Shown one piece after another: positions 1-9,290 of a stretch of 31,884 nt of DNA; within the stretch, counting starts at the first letter, position 1; each line of letters starts with the position of its first letter. Source of the stretch: Globisporangium splendens (taxonomy: Eukaryota; Oomycota; Peronosporomycetes; Pythiales; Pythiaceae); the NCBI GenBank assembly GCA_006386115.1, contig VFIW01000158.1:45772-77655 (forward strand), read 5' to 3'. Under the pieces are notes generated by a model. The model searched no databases. It was not told the DNA's origin and was given only the letters and a program-made list of their open reading frames with translations. The translations under genes and the position numbers were made by a program.

Positions 1-206
1 TTTTATACTTCACGCAAAAATTGGCGTCATCTCGCCAAAATGGCCGGATTCGGTGGGACCATGGTACAATTTTTTGTATGGCCATCTTCCTATTGCTGTG
101 TTGTGTCACGATCCTGCTCATGTCGTTCCGTTTATTGAATGGCGGTGCGTCCACGCAAATCGAATGTGAAATCGTTTCCTAGTGAACAATATCCAAGCAG
201 TTAGAA

Positions 207-593
207 TCATAACACGAACAGCCGCAACAAATACCGCGAGGGGTGGTTCAGAATGATGTTGCGCGTACCATAATGGGCCAGCGTGAAGCCGAGCACAATA
301 ATCACCCAACCGAGAAGGATCCCCTGCAAGTAGCGCCAGTCCGTCTCCAATATAAACGCCAGCTGGCGCAGTGCAGATATTCGGAATTTCCAGCGTAACA
401 GCGCGTGGACGTACAGCAATGACCCAAACTCCAACGCAGAGTAGATCAGGATGCTCGTGACCACTGCGACTAGTTTCTCGTCCGTCAGCTCACTCACGGT
501 GGGGTAATACCACGCATTTGGCAAGAGATGTAAAATAGTCAACGACAACCCGTACATCAACAGCACGACTGACTCAACGTACTCGACCTGCAG
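207..593 (-). pseudogene. 3' part of a multi-pass membrane protein gene, cut off by the hAT insertion
   Basis: This is the C-terminal ~129 codons of a membrane protein whose 5' part lies at 6186-7567. The translation has hydrophobic stretches (around GLSLTILHLLPNAW, LVAVVTSILIYSALEFGSLL, LLGWVIIVLGFTLAHYG) that look like three membrane spans, and it ends at a TGA at 207-209. The frame is open up to the transposon edge at 594. If the element and one copy of the 8-bp duplication are removed, the frame runs without a shift into the part beyond 6185, so this is the same gene. The family resembles the large multi-spanning membrane proteins that are numerous in Phytophthora; its function is not known to me. 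An apparent start at 564-566 is a GTG inside the gene and not a real start. Confidence 0.7.
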
Positions 594-594
594 C
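587..594. repeat. Left 8-bp target site duplication of the hAT element
   Basis: The sequence cctgcagc abuts the left terminal inverted repeat and is identical to 6178-6185 at the right end. Eight-base target duplications are the hallmark of hAT superfamily insertion. Confidence 0.93.
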
Positions 595-605
595 TAGTGT
601 TGAGA
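595..605 (+). repeat. Left terminal inverted repeat of the hAT
   Basis: The 11 bases tagtgttgaga match the reverse complement of 6167-6177 exactly; beyond this the two ends diverge, with a shared gttaaa a little further in. Confidence 0.9.
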
Positions 606-860
606 ATTTGCACGTTAAAAACTGTGGTAAACGTTAAAAACAGTAAACCTCACAGTAAAAACAGTATTTAACGCTGTGAAATATGTAAACTTCAGGAGCT
701 TCGTGAGAGAAATGAAATATAACGTTTAGGTCAGCATCAGCAAGTTTTGAGATGCAAGGCACACTCGGAACGATATTACACCAGGTTGCGGGCCTTCCAG
801 ATCGCTAAGGAGGTCACTTGGCACGGTAACCGTTCATCATACTGGTCATCGGGACCATGA

Positions 861-1930
861 AATGGCAACCTTCGCCGCCGCGCCGCGTTCCCGGAGCTGA
901 CGGCGCTCCTGCACGTTGTCAACTGTATCAGCAACTTGCTCGACTACTCGACGCTGTTCATGGTCGAGCGCGCGAGCGCCACGGGCGATTTACGCCTACT
1001 ACGACGCGTTATTCGCCTGCCACCTGATAACATTGACAAGCCCGGCGTGCTTGCCGATGCGGTCGCTCAAGCAGCGCGTTATGGTCATTTACTGATCGTA
1101 CGATGGTTGATGGGACGCTACTGGCTTGGATGTGACTGGAGCAATGGTTCAAGCAGCACGGCATGGGTATTTGCCCATAATGGAGTGGCTGCGCGCCAAT
1201 TACCCGCACGCGTTCCGGTTGACGGCCAAGATGGTGGTCGCGGCCATCGAAGGCCACTTTGAGATTGTTCGTTGGCTGTTCGAGCACTCGATGGGCGAGG
1301 GTTCCACCTTCGTCATGGACTACGCGGCCGACCACGACGACCACGAGATGCTCAAGTCACTGCAAGCGCACAGCGCGGACGGGTGCTCACGTCACGCGAT
1401 GGACAACGCTGCGCGTCGCGGCAACCTCGAAATTCTTCAGTGGCTGCACGAGAACCGCGCGGAAGGCTGCACGTACGGCGCCAAGGACTCGGCGGCGATG
1501 GAAGGCTACTTGCATGTGTTGCAGTGGCTCCACGCCAACCGACAAGAAGTCTGCAGCTACTCCACACTACACTTTGCAGCTGTCGGAGGGCACGCCAACG
1601 TGGTGAAATGGCTTGTTGAGAATCGGCCAGAGGGTGACCGACGACAAGCCTTCCTGTCAGCGGTCCGGTGGGGCCACCTTCAAGTCGCCAATGTGCTGAA
1701 GGAGTTCTATCCGCCCGGGACCCCAGCAAGCTGTCCAAGTCAATCACTCGCGGCGGTCGAAATCGCCGCGCACTTTGGTCATGTCAACACACTGGAGTGG
1801 CTCGTGAGCAACGGGATGGTCGAGTCGTAGTGCAATTTTGACGAGATCGTCATACTGGCAGGGCAAAACCAGCACGGCATCGTTCAGCAGTGGCTACATG
1901 GCCATCGGGCAGAGTTCGAGACTGCGGTCG
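861..1930 (+). pseudogene. Ankyrin-repeat protein pseudogene inside the hAT
   Basis: Two plus-strand frames together encode about ten degenerate ankyrin repeats: GHLLIVRWL, GYLPIMEWL, GHFEIVRWL, GNLEILQWLHENRAEGC, GYLHVLQWLHANR, GHANVVKWLVENR, GHVNTLEWL and others. This is the oomycete-type ankyrin array, a protein-protein interaction scaffold. The first part is open from 861 in one frame; near 1118-1126 the homology jumps to the frame of 1126-1830, so there is a frameshift. After the TAG at 1828-1830 the same frame still reads an ankyrin-like unit (ending about 1930), so that stop is probably premature. No ATG fits the start: the one at 862 is out of frame with the repeats. It lies between the hAT ends, so it is probably captured host sequence. 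Whether it is transcribed cannot be told. Confidence 0.72.
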
Positions 1931-1959
1931 AAGGAGGGGCAGCTTTTCATGGAATGTAC

Positions 1960-2345
1960 GATCACCGGCCATGTCAACGCCACCAGAGTATCGGAAGTGA
2001 CCGACCGCGTCGCGGACCTTGTACTCGAGGATATAGGTGATGCGGTTGATCTGCCAGTTGCCGTACAAGACACAGACTTGCGGGCGCACGAGCTCGCGTG
2101 ACGTGCCGCTGAGCGTGCCTTCGGGAAGAAGCCGAAGCGACACGATACACTCGTCCCTGGTGATCGGAGATGGCGCCGCCCACTGCCTACCACGCCGACG
2201 AGGCGTCGGAGAGATTGGGGGCGTCTCGTACGTCGTGAAGCCACGAAACTCGTACTTATCGGGTCGAAGCGGATACAACAGCGACTCCCGTAGTGGCTTG
2301 GACTCGTCAGCATGCGTCACATCGTTTGGATCGACAAACGTGAGC
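1960..2345 (-). pseudogene. Unrecognised coding-like fragment inside the hAT
   Basis: The minus strand is open here and reads like real protein rather than noise, with motifs such as LYPLRPDKYEFRGFTTYET, ECIVSLRLLPEGT and VLYGNWQINRITYILEYK. A short region with two in-frame stops (around 2345-2359) separates it from the next minus-strand ORF, which is in the same frame, so both may come from one source gene. The homology to real protein appears to end near 1960, where the ankyrin remnant begins on the other strand. I do not recognise the family. It most likely represents a captured exon. Confidence 0.35.
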
Positions 2346-2356
2346 TAGAAACCCAG

Positions 2357-3202
2357 CTACTTTCGCCCTAACGCGTCGCAAGAAGCCGAGGAATCCGCGT
2401 TATCCTCCGACTCTGTCGCCTTGCCGTCCCCTTGTCGTCGATACGGCATGCTCCACTTTCCCTGGGTCGATGTCGCTCCAACCTGAGCTGCAACGCGGAG
2501 GTGCACATGACAGTGGACAGTGTGGCGGTCGGTGTGGCCCGCTCGCTTGGATACATTGAAGGAGCAACAATAATCAAGTTGTTCCGCGGCATTTTCGGCT
2601 TTGACGAGCCCGCTGCCATTGGTCGTAGCGCCTTCTACAGCCTGGGCGCCGGATGCCGGGGCGGCCAGCGCACTTCCGCGGACGTGAGCAATCAAGATGA
2701 AGTCGTTCTCCAGTCCTGAGCTTCCAGTACCTTCGATCTTGACTGCATCGACTTCAGTTCGCCGCTTCTTGGTACCGTTCGCGAGGGCAACTGTCGTTGG
2801 CCGTGCAGACGACCGCCGCCGCCAGATTTCGCCCTCGAACGTGACGTTGTCCGTGATGCGCATGCAGAAGCGGCTCGGATCGCTCAGGAAACCACCGATA
2901 CTGCCTTCGCACATACCGACGAGTGGTGGGACGACCGCCGCGTCCGTCACCATGGCGGCCACCGCTGCCTCCTGCTCCATCTGTAGCTCCGCCATCCGGC
3001 TTTTCAGAGCCTTTGTTGGTCTGGCACAGGCAAGTCGACGCAGCAGCACTGATGGTGACCCGACTGAGGCAACGGCCGCACTGCCAACGGACAGGTTACG
3101 CCACGTCCCTCGCGCGTTCGCACATTCAAGGAGAAACACCCGAGCCTTCGTGACGATGTACCAGGCGGGCAGCGCTGTTCGATGGGGTGGTGGCGGGCCC
3201 AA
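2357..3202 (-). CDS. Hypothetical protein, 281 aa, inside the hAT; probably a chimera of captured pieces
   Basis: An open minus-strand frame of 281 codons. The middle reads convincingly as protein: RMAELQMEQEAAVAAMV, a short helical Ala/Glu-rich stretch, then MCEGSIGGFLSDPSRFCMRI, FEGEIWRRRSS and an acidic/basic segment with NGTKKRRTEVDAVKIEG. The first ~50 residues overlap the end of the aminotransferase fragment in another frame and look like noise, so a true start, if any, lies nearer 3000. No known domain was recognised. It lies downstream of and on the same strand as the transposase. It may be a captured exon kept open by chance or a new chimeric ORF. Confidence 0.35.
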   Translation of the reverse strand: MGPPPPHRTALPAWYIVTKARVFLLECANARGTWRNLSVGSAAVASVGSPSVLLRRLACARPTKALKSRMAELQMEQEAAVAAMVTDAAVVPPLVGMCEGSIGGFLSDPSRFCMRITDNVTFEGEIWRRRSSARPTTVALANGTKKRRTEVDAVKIEGTGSSGLENDFILIAHVRGSALAAPASGAQAVEGATTNGSGLVKAENAAEQLDYCCSFNVSKRAGHTDRHTVHCHVHLRVAAQVGATSTQGKWSMPYRRQGDGKATESEDNADSSASCDALGRK

Positions 3203-3224
3203 GCAAAGGGCGGGGACTGGAGTC

Positions 3225-3588
3225 GTGGCGGAAGCACGTGGTCTGCAACCCCGTGATGCTCGTGGTCATGTGCGTGTTGCCGTACAGCGGCAGCACCTCG
3301 CGCTGGATGTACTCCTCCACACACCGCAGCGACTTGCCGCTCGCCGTAGAGTCCGCGTAGCACAGCGCGCGCTTCCCGTACGGCGACTCGAACAGCGTCT
3401 CGAGGCCAATCACTTTCTCGCCAATGTAGTCGACGACTTGCTGCGCCCGCGCCGGGATGCCACCGTTGCCTTCGTCGCTGTTGTCGCCCGCGGCGCCTGC
3501 GAGCCGGTTGGCGCTCGCGATCTGTGACGAGAGGTCCTCCTCCAGCTCCTCGCAGAAGAAGCACGCCGGGTGGTCGCGGCTATCTAGT
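3225..3588 (-). pseudogene. Fragment of a class V (PLP-dependent) aminotransferase / cysteine-desulfurase-like gene
   Basis: The minus frame from a stop at ~3589 down to ~3225 reads an acidic leader (FFCEELEEDLSSQIASANR), then a stretch typical of the N-terminal part of class V aminotransferase-fold proteins: VVDYIGEKVIGLETLF, RALCYADSTASGKSL and EVLPLYGNTHMTTSITG. The last is the characteristic P-x-Y-G-N-T-H motif of this PLP enzyme group. The fragment stops soon after TTCFRH, well before the lysine that binds PLP, and continues into unrelated sequence. It is therefore a captured N-terminal piece (~120 codons) of an enzyme normally over 400 residues, with no catalytic ability. The identification rests on remembered motifs. 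Confidence 0.6.
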
Positions 3589-3603
3589 TACGGCGGTCAC
3601 TAC

Positions 3604-3878
3604 TTCAGTGACTCGGCTGCACGCTGCTGTCGGATGTGGTGCTAGACAAGGTGGACCGCGTGCTGTCCAGGTTCGAGGCGCTGCGGCAGTTCCTGCTGGA
3701 GAGTGGGCACCTCAACGCAGACCGCATGTTGGAGCTGGTCAAGTGGCAGCCGAGCAGTGCGCTGTTCGTGATCCCCATCACCAACGAGGTCAAGTATGGC
3801 GAGAGGCTCGTGGTGCGCGCGCGGCACATGACGAAACAACAGCAGCAAGTCGGTCTCTACAACTTCTATCATCAATGA
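3604..3878 (+). pseudogene. C-terminal fragment of an unrecognised protein inside the hAT
   Basis: The plus frame reads a well-formed helical segment (KVDRVLSRFEALRQFLLESG) followed by a beta-type segment (ALFVIPITNEVKYGERLVV), and ends YNFYHQ at a TGA at 3876-3878. It looks like the genuine C-terminus of a host protein, joined directly to the start of the aminotransferase fragment in the opposite orientation. It ends only ~20 bp from the end of the transposase ORF, so the two are convergent. The family is not recognised. Confidence 0.4.
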
Positions 3879-3896
3879 CGTGTATTGGCCGCAACT

Positions 3897-5924
3897 TTAG
3901 ACAGTACAAAGTTGAGCCGATGCGAATGACGATACCGTCTCCGACTCATGGTTGGTATCTACTGTTTGCAACTCGGGTGCGTCCAATGAACTTGTTTCTC
4001 CTTCGCGGTTCTCGATGAAATCCTCCGCCTCTGCATACAGGTCATAAAGGATGTGGTCCGAAGCGCTTTTGTCACCCAGGTTACAATAGACAAACACCAG
4101 TTTGTCGAGACGGTCAGAGCTTAACAGATTCCGACGTTGTGATTGGGTAAAGCTGTGTATGCTCCAGCTTCGCTCGCTGGCTGCCGAGGACGTCGGAATG
4201 GAGAGTACATGCATCGCGATACCTTTTACGGCAGGATAAGCAGTCGAGAACGACCACCAATCGAGTGGGCTGAACATGGAGTGCTTCTCTTTCTTCTCGG
4301 TCGTCCAATTCATCTTTGCTTGTACAAACGATACCAGCTGCCGATGGACGTCATCTTTTGACACACCCTGAGGCAATCCAATGCGCTCCGCCAGCACAGC
4401 AGTGGAAGCGATGATGTTGATGGTGTCATCGCCGGAGGATGGAACGGGCTTGGACTGATCAAGTACGTACGCCGCTTTCATCGAGGTTGTGAACAAAAAC
4501 TCCTTCCTTGACGTGGTCATCGCGTGGATCGCGCGCATAAGGTTAGCCTCGCCTGGTCCGACTGGCTTGCTGAAGGTATCATCGAGCCAGTTGAAAAGAT
4601 GATTGATCATCGAGATGCAGCAATTGTCCTTCTCGAAAGTGGCCAGGCACTCGTTAATCGGTTTCACCACCTTTATGACCAGCGACGCTCGCTGCCAAAA
4701 CTCTGCATCCCCAACGATGTCTTTCGCTTCCTTCAATAGAATTCCACTCCTCTGATACTTCCGAAGGAACTCTTCATCAGCGAACGTAGCCGCGATCGCA
4801 TTTCGGTTGTCGACGACACTCCTAATACACGCTTCGCACGAGTACCAACGCGTTGCTACTGGCATGGAAAGAGCACGCCGTCTATCGCCAGGTCCCTTCA
4901 GGCTCTTTTGCAGCGACCGAAAACGATCCAGAAGAGCATGCCGCTGCTTGACGAAGTTGGTCAATGATTTGGCACGATCGAGAACCCAGCTGAAGTACTC
5001 AAGCTTGAACACGTCCTTCATCAGCAAATTCATCGCGTGGGACGCGCATCCATTGCAGATCAGACCGCGACCCGACCCTTCTAGCTTTTTCCAGGCGCTT
5101 TTCATATTGGCAGCGTTGTCGGTAACAACTGCGCGCACGATTTTGCGCCCAAGTAACGCATCAATCTCGTTAATGACGTGTAAGATCTGGTCAGCGATGT
5201 AGTCAGCGTCGTGGGACGCTTCACCAGTCGCAAACGACTTCCAGATGATTGGTTTGATGAAGGGATTGACGAGAATGTAGTTAATAATGCTCTCATTTTG
5301 TCGGCTTGACCAGCCATCTATGACGATGCAAAGGGACTTTGTGGACCCCAACCCCTTCAAAACACTCTCGCGCTCACTCTTATACACCTGGTCGAGCAAC
5401 TCGCCAGCGACCTGAAATCGTGACGGTACATCATTCTCATCGTCGAACATGGCGCGAAAATACTTGTCTTCAACGACACGAAAAGCCACTCCAGTCGCAA
5501 TAATGGTTCTGGCTACTGCCAAATGTCGCTCTGCGCGTGTGCGCCTCTTGGTCGTGGGCGGGCGAGGGCTCCGGCGGCTAGACTTGCTTGAAGTCTGGAA
5601 GAGGCGCTTGGTGATGGTTCGGGGGGAAGGGGTCTGGGTGTTGGAGTGGCGCTGGATGGACGGCGTTTGGTTCACCATCCTGTTCTTCACGAAGCGCCTC
5701 AGCTCTTTCTCCTTCTCCTTTTTCTTGTGGAGTGCGATCCACTTTTGCTTGTCTACGCTTGTTAATCCAGGGCAGACGATCGCATGGGGGAGCATATTAC
5801 GCGACTGAGCGTTGACGTTGAGTATTGAGCAAAACTTGCACTTCACATCAGGTTGCCCTTTGCCTTGACTAATTGCAACGTCTTCTTCGTACAGCGACCA
5901 TATCTCGCCTCGGGGTCGCTCCAT
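3897..5924 (-). CDS. hAT superfamily transposase, 675 aa, intact
   Basis: This is a cut-and-paste transposase acting in the nucleus on the element's own ends. The N-terminus has a BED-type zinc finger with C29, C32, H47 and C51, followed by a basic region (KKKEKEKEL, SSRRSPRPPTTKRR) that could serve as nuclear localisation signal. The catalytic core shows VIDGWSS (D203), VVTDNAANM (D269) and C-x-x-H within NGCASHAMNLL (293-296). The C-terminal hATC dimerisation domain includes DWWSFSTAYP and TSSAASERSWS, whose E is the expected third catalytic acid, then LVFVYCNLGD. The length is normal for the family and there is no internal stop. The ATG at 5922-5924 directly precedes the BED region; ~250 bp of leader lie between it and the right inverted repeat. 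No intron was seen. Confidence 0.93.
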   Translation of the reverse strand: MERPRGEIWSLYEEDVAISQGKGQPDVKCKFCSILNVNAQSRNMLPHAIVCPGLTSVDKQKWIALHKKKEKEKELRRFVKNRMVNQTPSIQRHSNTQTPSPRTITKRLFQTSSKSSRRSPRPPTTKRRTRAERHLAVARTIIATGVAFRVVEDKYFRAMFDDENDVPSRFQVAGELLDQVYKSERESVLKGLGSTKSLCIVIDGWSSRQNESIINYILVNPFIKPIIWKSFATGEASHDADYIADQILHVINEIDALLGRKIVRAVVTDNAANMKSAWKKLEGSGRGLICNGCASHAMNLLMKDVFKLEYFSWVLDRAKSLTNFVKQRHALLDRFRSLQKSLKGPGDRRRALSMPVATRWYSCEACIRSVVDNRNAIAATFADEEFLRKYQRSGILLKEAKDIVGDAEFWQRASLVIKVVKPINECLATFEKDNCCISMINHLFNWLDDTFSKPVGPGEANLMRAIHAMTTSRKEFLFTTSMKAAYVLDQSKPVPSSGDDTINIIASTAVLAERIGLPQGVSKDDVHRQLVSFVQAKMNWTTEKKEKHSMFSPLDWWSFSTAYPAVKGIAMHVLSIPTSSAASERSWSIHSFTQSQRRNLLSSDRLDKLVFVYCNLGDKSASDHILYDLYAEAEDFIENREGETSSLDAPELQTVDTNHESETVSSFASAQLCTV

Positions 5925-6166
5925 GATGAAATTCTAGCACGCACCAGCCGAGTACGAGCACGGCGCCGCCGATCAACACGAGCACGGTGCCGCCGAGACC
6001 AATACGAACGCGGCCGCCGCCGAACCGAGAAAGAATGACCCAAAGGGGGCTTTGTTTTTCTTTCCCCATTTGTGACCGCTGATTTGTTTTTCACGCGTTA
6101 AAAACTTTTCAAAAACTGTTTCAAACAATTTTTAACGATATGTGAATTTAACACGATGTGAAAAAC

Positions 6167-6177
6167 TCTCAACACTA
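6167..6177 (-). repeat. Right terminal inverted repeat of the hAT
   Basis: tctcaacacta on the plus strand is the exact reverse complement of the left end at 595-605. Confidence 0.9.
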
Positions 6178-6185
6178 CCTGCAGC
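6178..6185. repeat. Right 8-bp target site duplication of the hAT element
   Basis: cctgcagc, identical to 587-594, directly outside the right inverted repeat. Confidence 0.93.
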
Positions 6186-7567
6186 ATAGCCTCACATCTT
6201 GACAGTTGCTCCAGTGTCTTCTTCATGATCACGGCGTTGTCGCTGCTCTCCCTCAATCCATTGCTCTTCTTTAGTTTGATTGACAACGAGGGCGCTATGG
6301 CGCTCCCAGGATTCCTGGGTGTGAGGAGGTCACCAGAACTCGGAGACTCTTGGATTTCGTTATTACTGATTGCTGCTGTGGCAGATGCAGAAGGCAACGG
6401 TACGACTGCATTCAGCGCAGCAATTTCCGATGACAGGTTACTTGGAAAGCAGCACAAAGGCACCTTGTCGCTTCGAGCCTCCGTTATCACCTCGGCACGA
6501 CACTTCATTTGCTCGAGCTTCATGTTCTGCACGAGCGCATATTTCTCCCTCGACAGTCGTACATTTGTCCACGACTCAACGCGCAGCTGATCCAAGGCAA
6601 GTTTACTTGGAGCGTCAGCTAGTCCCATACCAATCAAGAGCAGACTCTTAGACTTGCCCGCCTCGTCGCGGGTGCAATCTTGGACGTCTTTCATGCGCAA
6701 AAAAATCCTGCGAAGTGTCACAAGGTTTTGAACAGCATCGATCGCGGTGATGCACGCTGTCGTCCAGATCGACCCAGAGTTTTGCATGCGTTTCGCTTAA
6801 AACAATGCGTTGAACAAATCCACTGTGAGAGCCAGAACAGGCACGACGTCTTCCAAGTCTGCGACAACTCGCTTCGCTAATTACTTCAGCAGGTATTTGA
6901 TCACTGGAAGCACGAACACAAACACAAACTGGCCGGTACCACTGAGTGTGAGGAAGATTGCATTGTACACAGAGTAGACGATGATCAATAGCAACGACAG
7001 ATTCATCAAATTGCTGAGTCGCTGTAGTTGAACTTTGATTTCTGGGCGCTCGTTCAGCTTCTTCTTTCCAATGACCACGAACAATGAGCCGAATAGTCCG
7101 AGCGAGAATGGCGGGTTGCACACTACCATCATGAACGGAATCGGGAACACCCAGTATTTCGCGACGAGGATAGAGGGTACCGTGAAGCAAGTAGTGCAGC
7201 AAACGGCAACGACAACGCAGTTCCACAATGTGAGACCTGCTGCAGGGACTAGTGTCTGCATTTGGCTCATCATCCCGAGTCCGAGTGCGAACGTGCCCAA
7301 CGCCACACGAATCCAAAAGGACATGTTCTTGTCCCAGCCTGAAAACGGGTCTTGAAGTGGCAGCGCGTCCAGGAGCACGATCGTCGTCAGCGACGGTACA
7401 ATGAATAGCGTGGCTACCAATAGGGCACGAGAAAGCGACGTTTGCTCGCACATGCGCTCCACCGAATAGTGGCCATGATAACCCGCGCGAAGTCGCATCC
7501 GCACTTTGGACAGGCATTCGAGGCAACCCATGGTGAGCGATGGTAAGTGAACAAGCCAAAATGGCAT
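6186..7567 (-). pseudogene. 5' part of the multi-pass membrane protein gene, with two in-frame stops
   Basis: The minus strand encodes an N-terminal region with several hydrophobic spans (RALLVATLFIVPSLTTIVLL, VVVAVCCTTCFTVPSILVA, FMMVVCNPPFSLGLFGSLFV, LSLLLIIVYSVYNAIFL, FVFVFVLPVIKYLL), then a TAA at 6881-6883. The same frame continues as plausible protein to another TAA at 6797-6799, and again to the transposon at 6185 with a soluble Ser-rich region. Both stops are in frame, so they look like point nonsense mutations and not introns. Possible starts are the ATG at 7565-7567 or the in-frame ATG at 7529-7531 (MGCLECLSK); the latter sits nearer the conserved part. With 207-593 it makes a gene of ~590 codons. 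Hence the gene carries two nonsense codons plus the hAT, though readthrough or a sequencing error at the stops cannot be excluded. Confidence 0.75.
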
Positions 7568-7700
7568 TCGCCACTGGTAGGATCAGCAGGGCTTATTTTT
7601 GGTTTCGTGTTGTACGATGTACTTACATTCTGGGTGTGCGCAGCTGGGAGAGATCGATCGGACACTATTTAGATGTGGGCACACCTTCATATGTTTTTTA

Positions 7701-9274
7701 TTTTATAAGGTGAGGTATATTTAGGTTCATCGTCGTGACCTACAATATCCATTCTCCTACCTAATCTTCATTACGAATTTCATCTAGGAGTGTAAATGTG
7801 TCTATAGCGCAGATTGCAATAGATCACTTCTGAATGCTAAATAATCTTTGACCAGGATGGCATGCTCTCTTGGTCCTATGTGAGGCTGCCTTGTGTTGTC
7901 CAATGACCTTGGGTCTTCCGAACTTCGCATAAGCCAATGCATGACGTCGTTGTCAAGATCCTGGGTGAGATTGTTGAAAGCAGCTCTTGAGTTGGGAAGT
8001 GAACCTGCGTTGAGGTTCTGGTGTCCATGGCTAGGTTGGCGGCTGAGTCCGCCATCTTGTTGAAGGCACGGTAGTGATGGTACCATCCTCGGATGTCGAT
8101 GCAATCCGCGAGTCGTCGACTTGTCAGGTATAAACGTGCCAATCGGTGCTGTCGAGGGGACCGATGCATTCGTGTTGGGAGATAATGAGTGCACTGTCTC
8201 CAATCACGTACAACGGTTCGAAGTGACTGCGTTGGGCTTCTCGGAGTCCATGTATGAGACCCCAGTACTCGGCAAAGTTGTTGGTCGTGTCCTTCCTGCT
8301 ATACGCCATGCTCGCGGCCCAAATTAAACTGGCTGTGTGCGAGTCCTTATGGACACGCACGATAATGGATCCAGTCCCTCCTGGTCCTGGATTGCCGCGT
8401 GATCCACCATCGAAAAACAACAGGTAAACGCCGCGAGTATCACTTGGAGTCAAGGGGATGGCGTCGGTTTGGCTGAGAAAGCAGTCGACATATGCCTTGA
8501 GAACTGCCGCAACCGTGTGACCGTCCGAGTCTCCAGCTTGCGCTTCAGCGAGTCGTGTGAGGTTTCGCATTCCTGCCTCTAATCTGGTCATCATGATCGC
8601 CATCTCAGAAGTCGATTCGATTGGATCCGAATCCATGCGTCGCAGATGCGCACACCAAATGGTCTGTATGAGCGACGCGCTCATATATCGCCACAGCATG
8701 TGTGCGACGGAATAGAGATGATCTTGGAGATGTTCATTGGAGCACTTGTGTCCGATAATGTGTCTCTTGATCGTGGTCCATGCATGCCTTGGAGTATCTG
8801 GTAGATCCAGACTGAAGATCCAGATTGCGGGGTCGTGACCAGGAGTGATTCCGATCTTCGCCCATAGCGCATAAAAGTAGTTCCACACCAGTTTGGCTTT
8901 CGGACACTCCCAGAATAGATGTTGAACAGAAGATTGGACAACTTGGGAGCATTCGGGATTCGAGCAGGATAGATCAACTTTCTCATAGTTCCACATGGAG
9001 AGTCGGTTGGCTTTCAGCCGGAGAAGAGTCTGAGCCGTATAAGCAGTAATCCCTGGGATGTTGTGTAATTCGCTCCATTGGATTAATTGCAGTCCTGGCC
9101 ACAGAGATCCTGCTGTATGGACAGCTTTGTTGACTGCTGCATCTCGAGTATCTTTGCCAATTTGTGTCCTCGTTGTTGCAACTTGTTGCCGATAGAAAGA
9201 TCTGGTCATATTGTATCGTCCGTTGCCACCCCATAGTTGCACGATTCTTGTGAAACATGGATGTGCATACCTTC
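7701..9274 (-). mobile_element. 5'-truncated LINE copy A
   Basis: This matches the 3' part of the large LINE at 14560-24000: the zinc-finger region after the RT (CSNPECSQVVQSS, HLFWECP), the RNase H domain and the 3' UTR. The 3' end is the shared tail (ggtgaggtatattt on plus, 7709-7722) followed by an AT-rich stretch. The 5' break is at ~9274, where similarity to 16130-16160 stops. Compared with copy B and the large copy, it has 1-base losses near 8175 and 7995 that break the RNase H frame. Confidence 0.88.
8124..9242 (-). pseudogene. LINE ORF2 C-terminal fragment (zinc finger and RNase H), copy A
   Basis: A frame of 372 codons corresponding to the C-terminal third of the LINE ORF2. It contains the C-x4-C...H-x4-C zinc finger after the RT and the RNase H start FDGGSRGNPGPGG. 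The frame breaks at ~8175 (IISQHE in place of IISQQR, a 1-base deletion) and the remaining RNase H codons lie in another frame down to 7802. It has no endonuclease or RT, so it is inert. Confidence 0.85.
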
Positions 9275-9290
9275 TTACCTCAATATTCAG

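Larger units (their letters stand above)
595..6177 (-). mobile_element. hAT DNA transposon with intact transposase and captured gene fragments
   Basis: The ends are perfect inverted repeats: tagtgttgaga at 595-605, and its reverse complement at 6167-6177. Perfect 8-bp duplications flank them. Just inside both ends are repeated motifs of the type cgttaaaaac (several copies at 620-700 and 6095-6140), resembling the subterminal transposase-binding repeats of hAT elements. The transposase (3897-5924, minus) is intact, so the element could be autonomous. The remaining ~3.2 kb (606-3896) is not transposon-like. It holds an ankyrin pseudogene (+), two unrecognised coding-like stretches (-), an aminotransferase fragment (-) and another C-terminal fragment (+). 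The perfect duplication suggests a fairly recent insertion. Alternative reading: the cargo could have entered by later nested insertions, but I see no boundaries of other elements inside. Confidence 0.92.

Noticed and set aside
2345..2360. Tiny intron joining the 1960-2345 and 2357-3202 stretches
   Set aside because: A GT..AG pair is present but only ~16 bp apart, too short for a spliceosomal intron.
6648..7574. 308-codon minus-strand ORF overlapping the membrane protein gene
   Set aside because: It is a shifted frame over the hydrophobic coding frame 6881-7567; its residues (Arg/His/Ser rich) do not resemble protein and the other frame has clear membrane spans.
7682..9285. Possible short target duplication (accttc) around LINE copy A
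   Set aside because: Only six bases match and they are not placed exactly at the element ends; could be chance.
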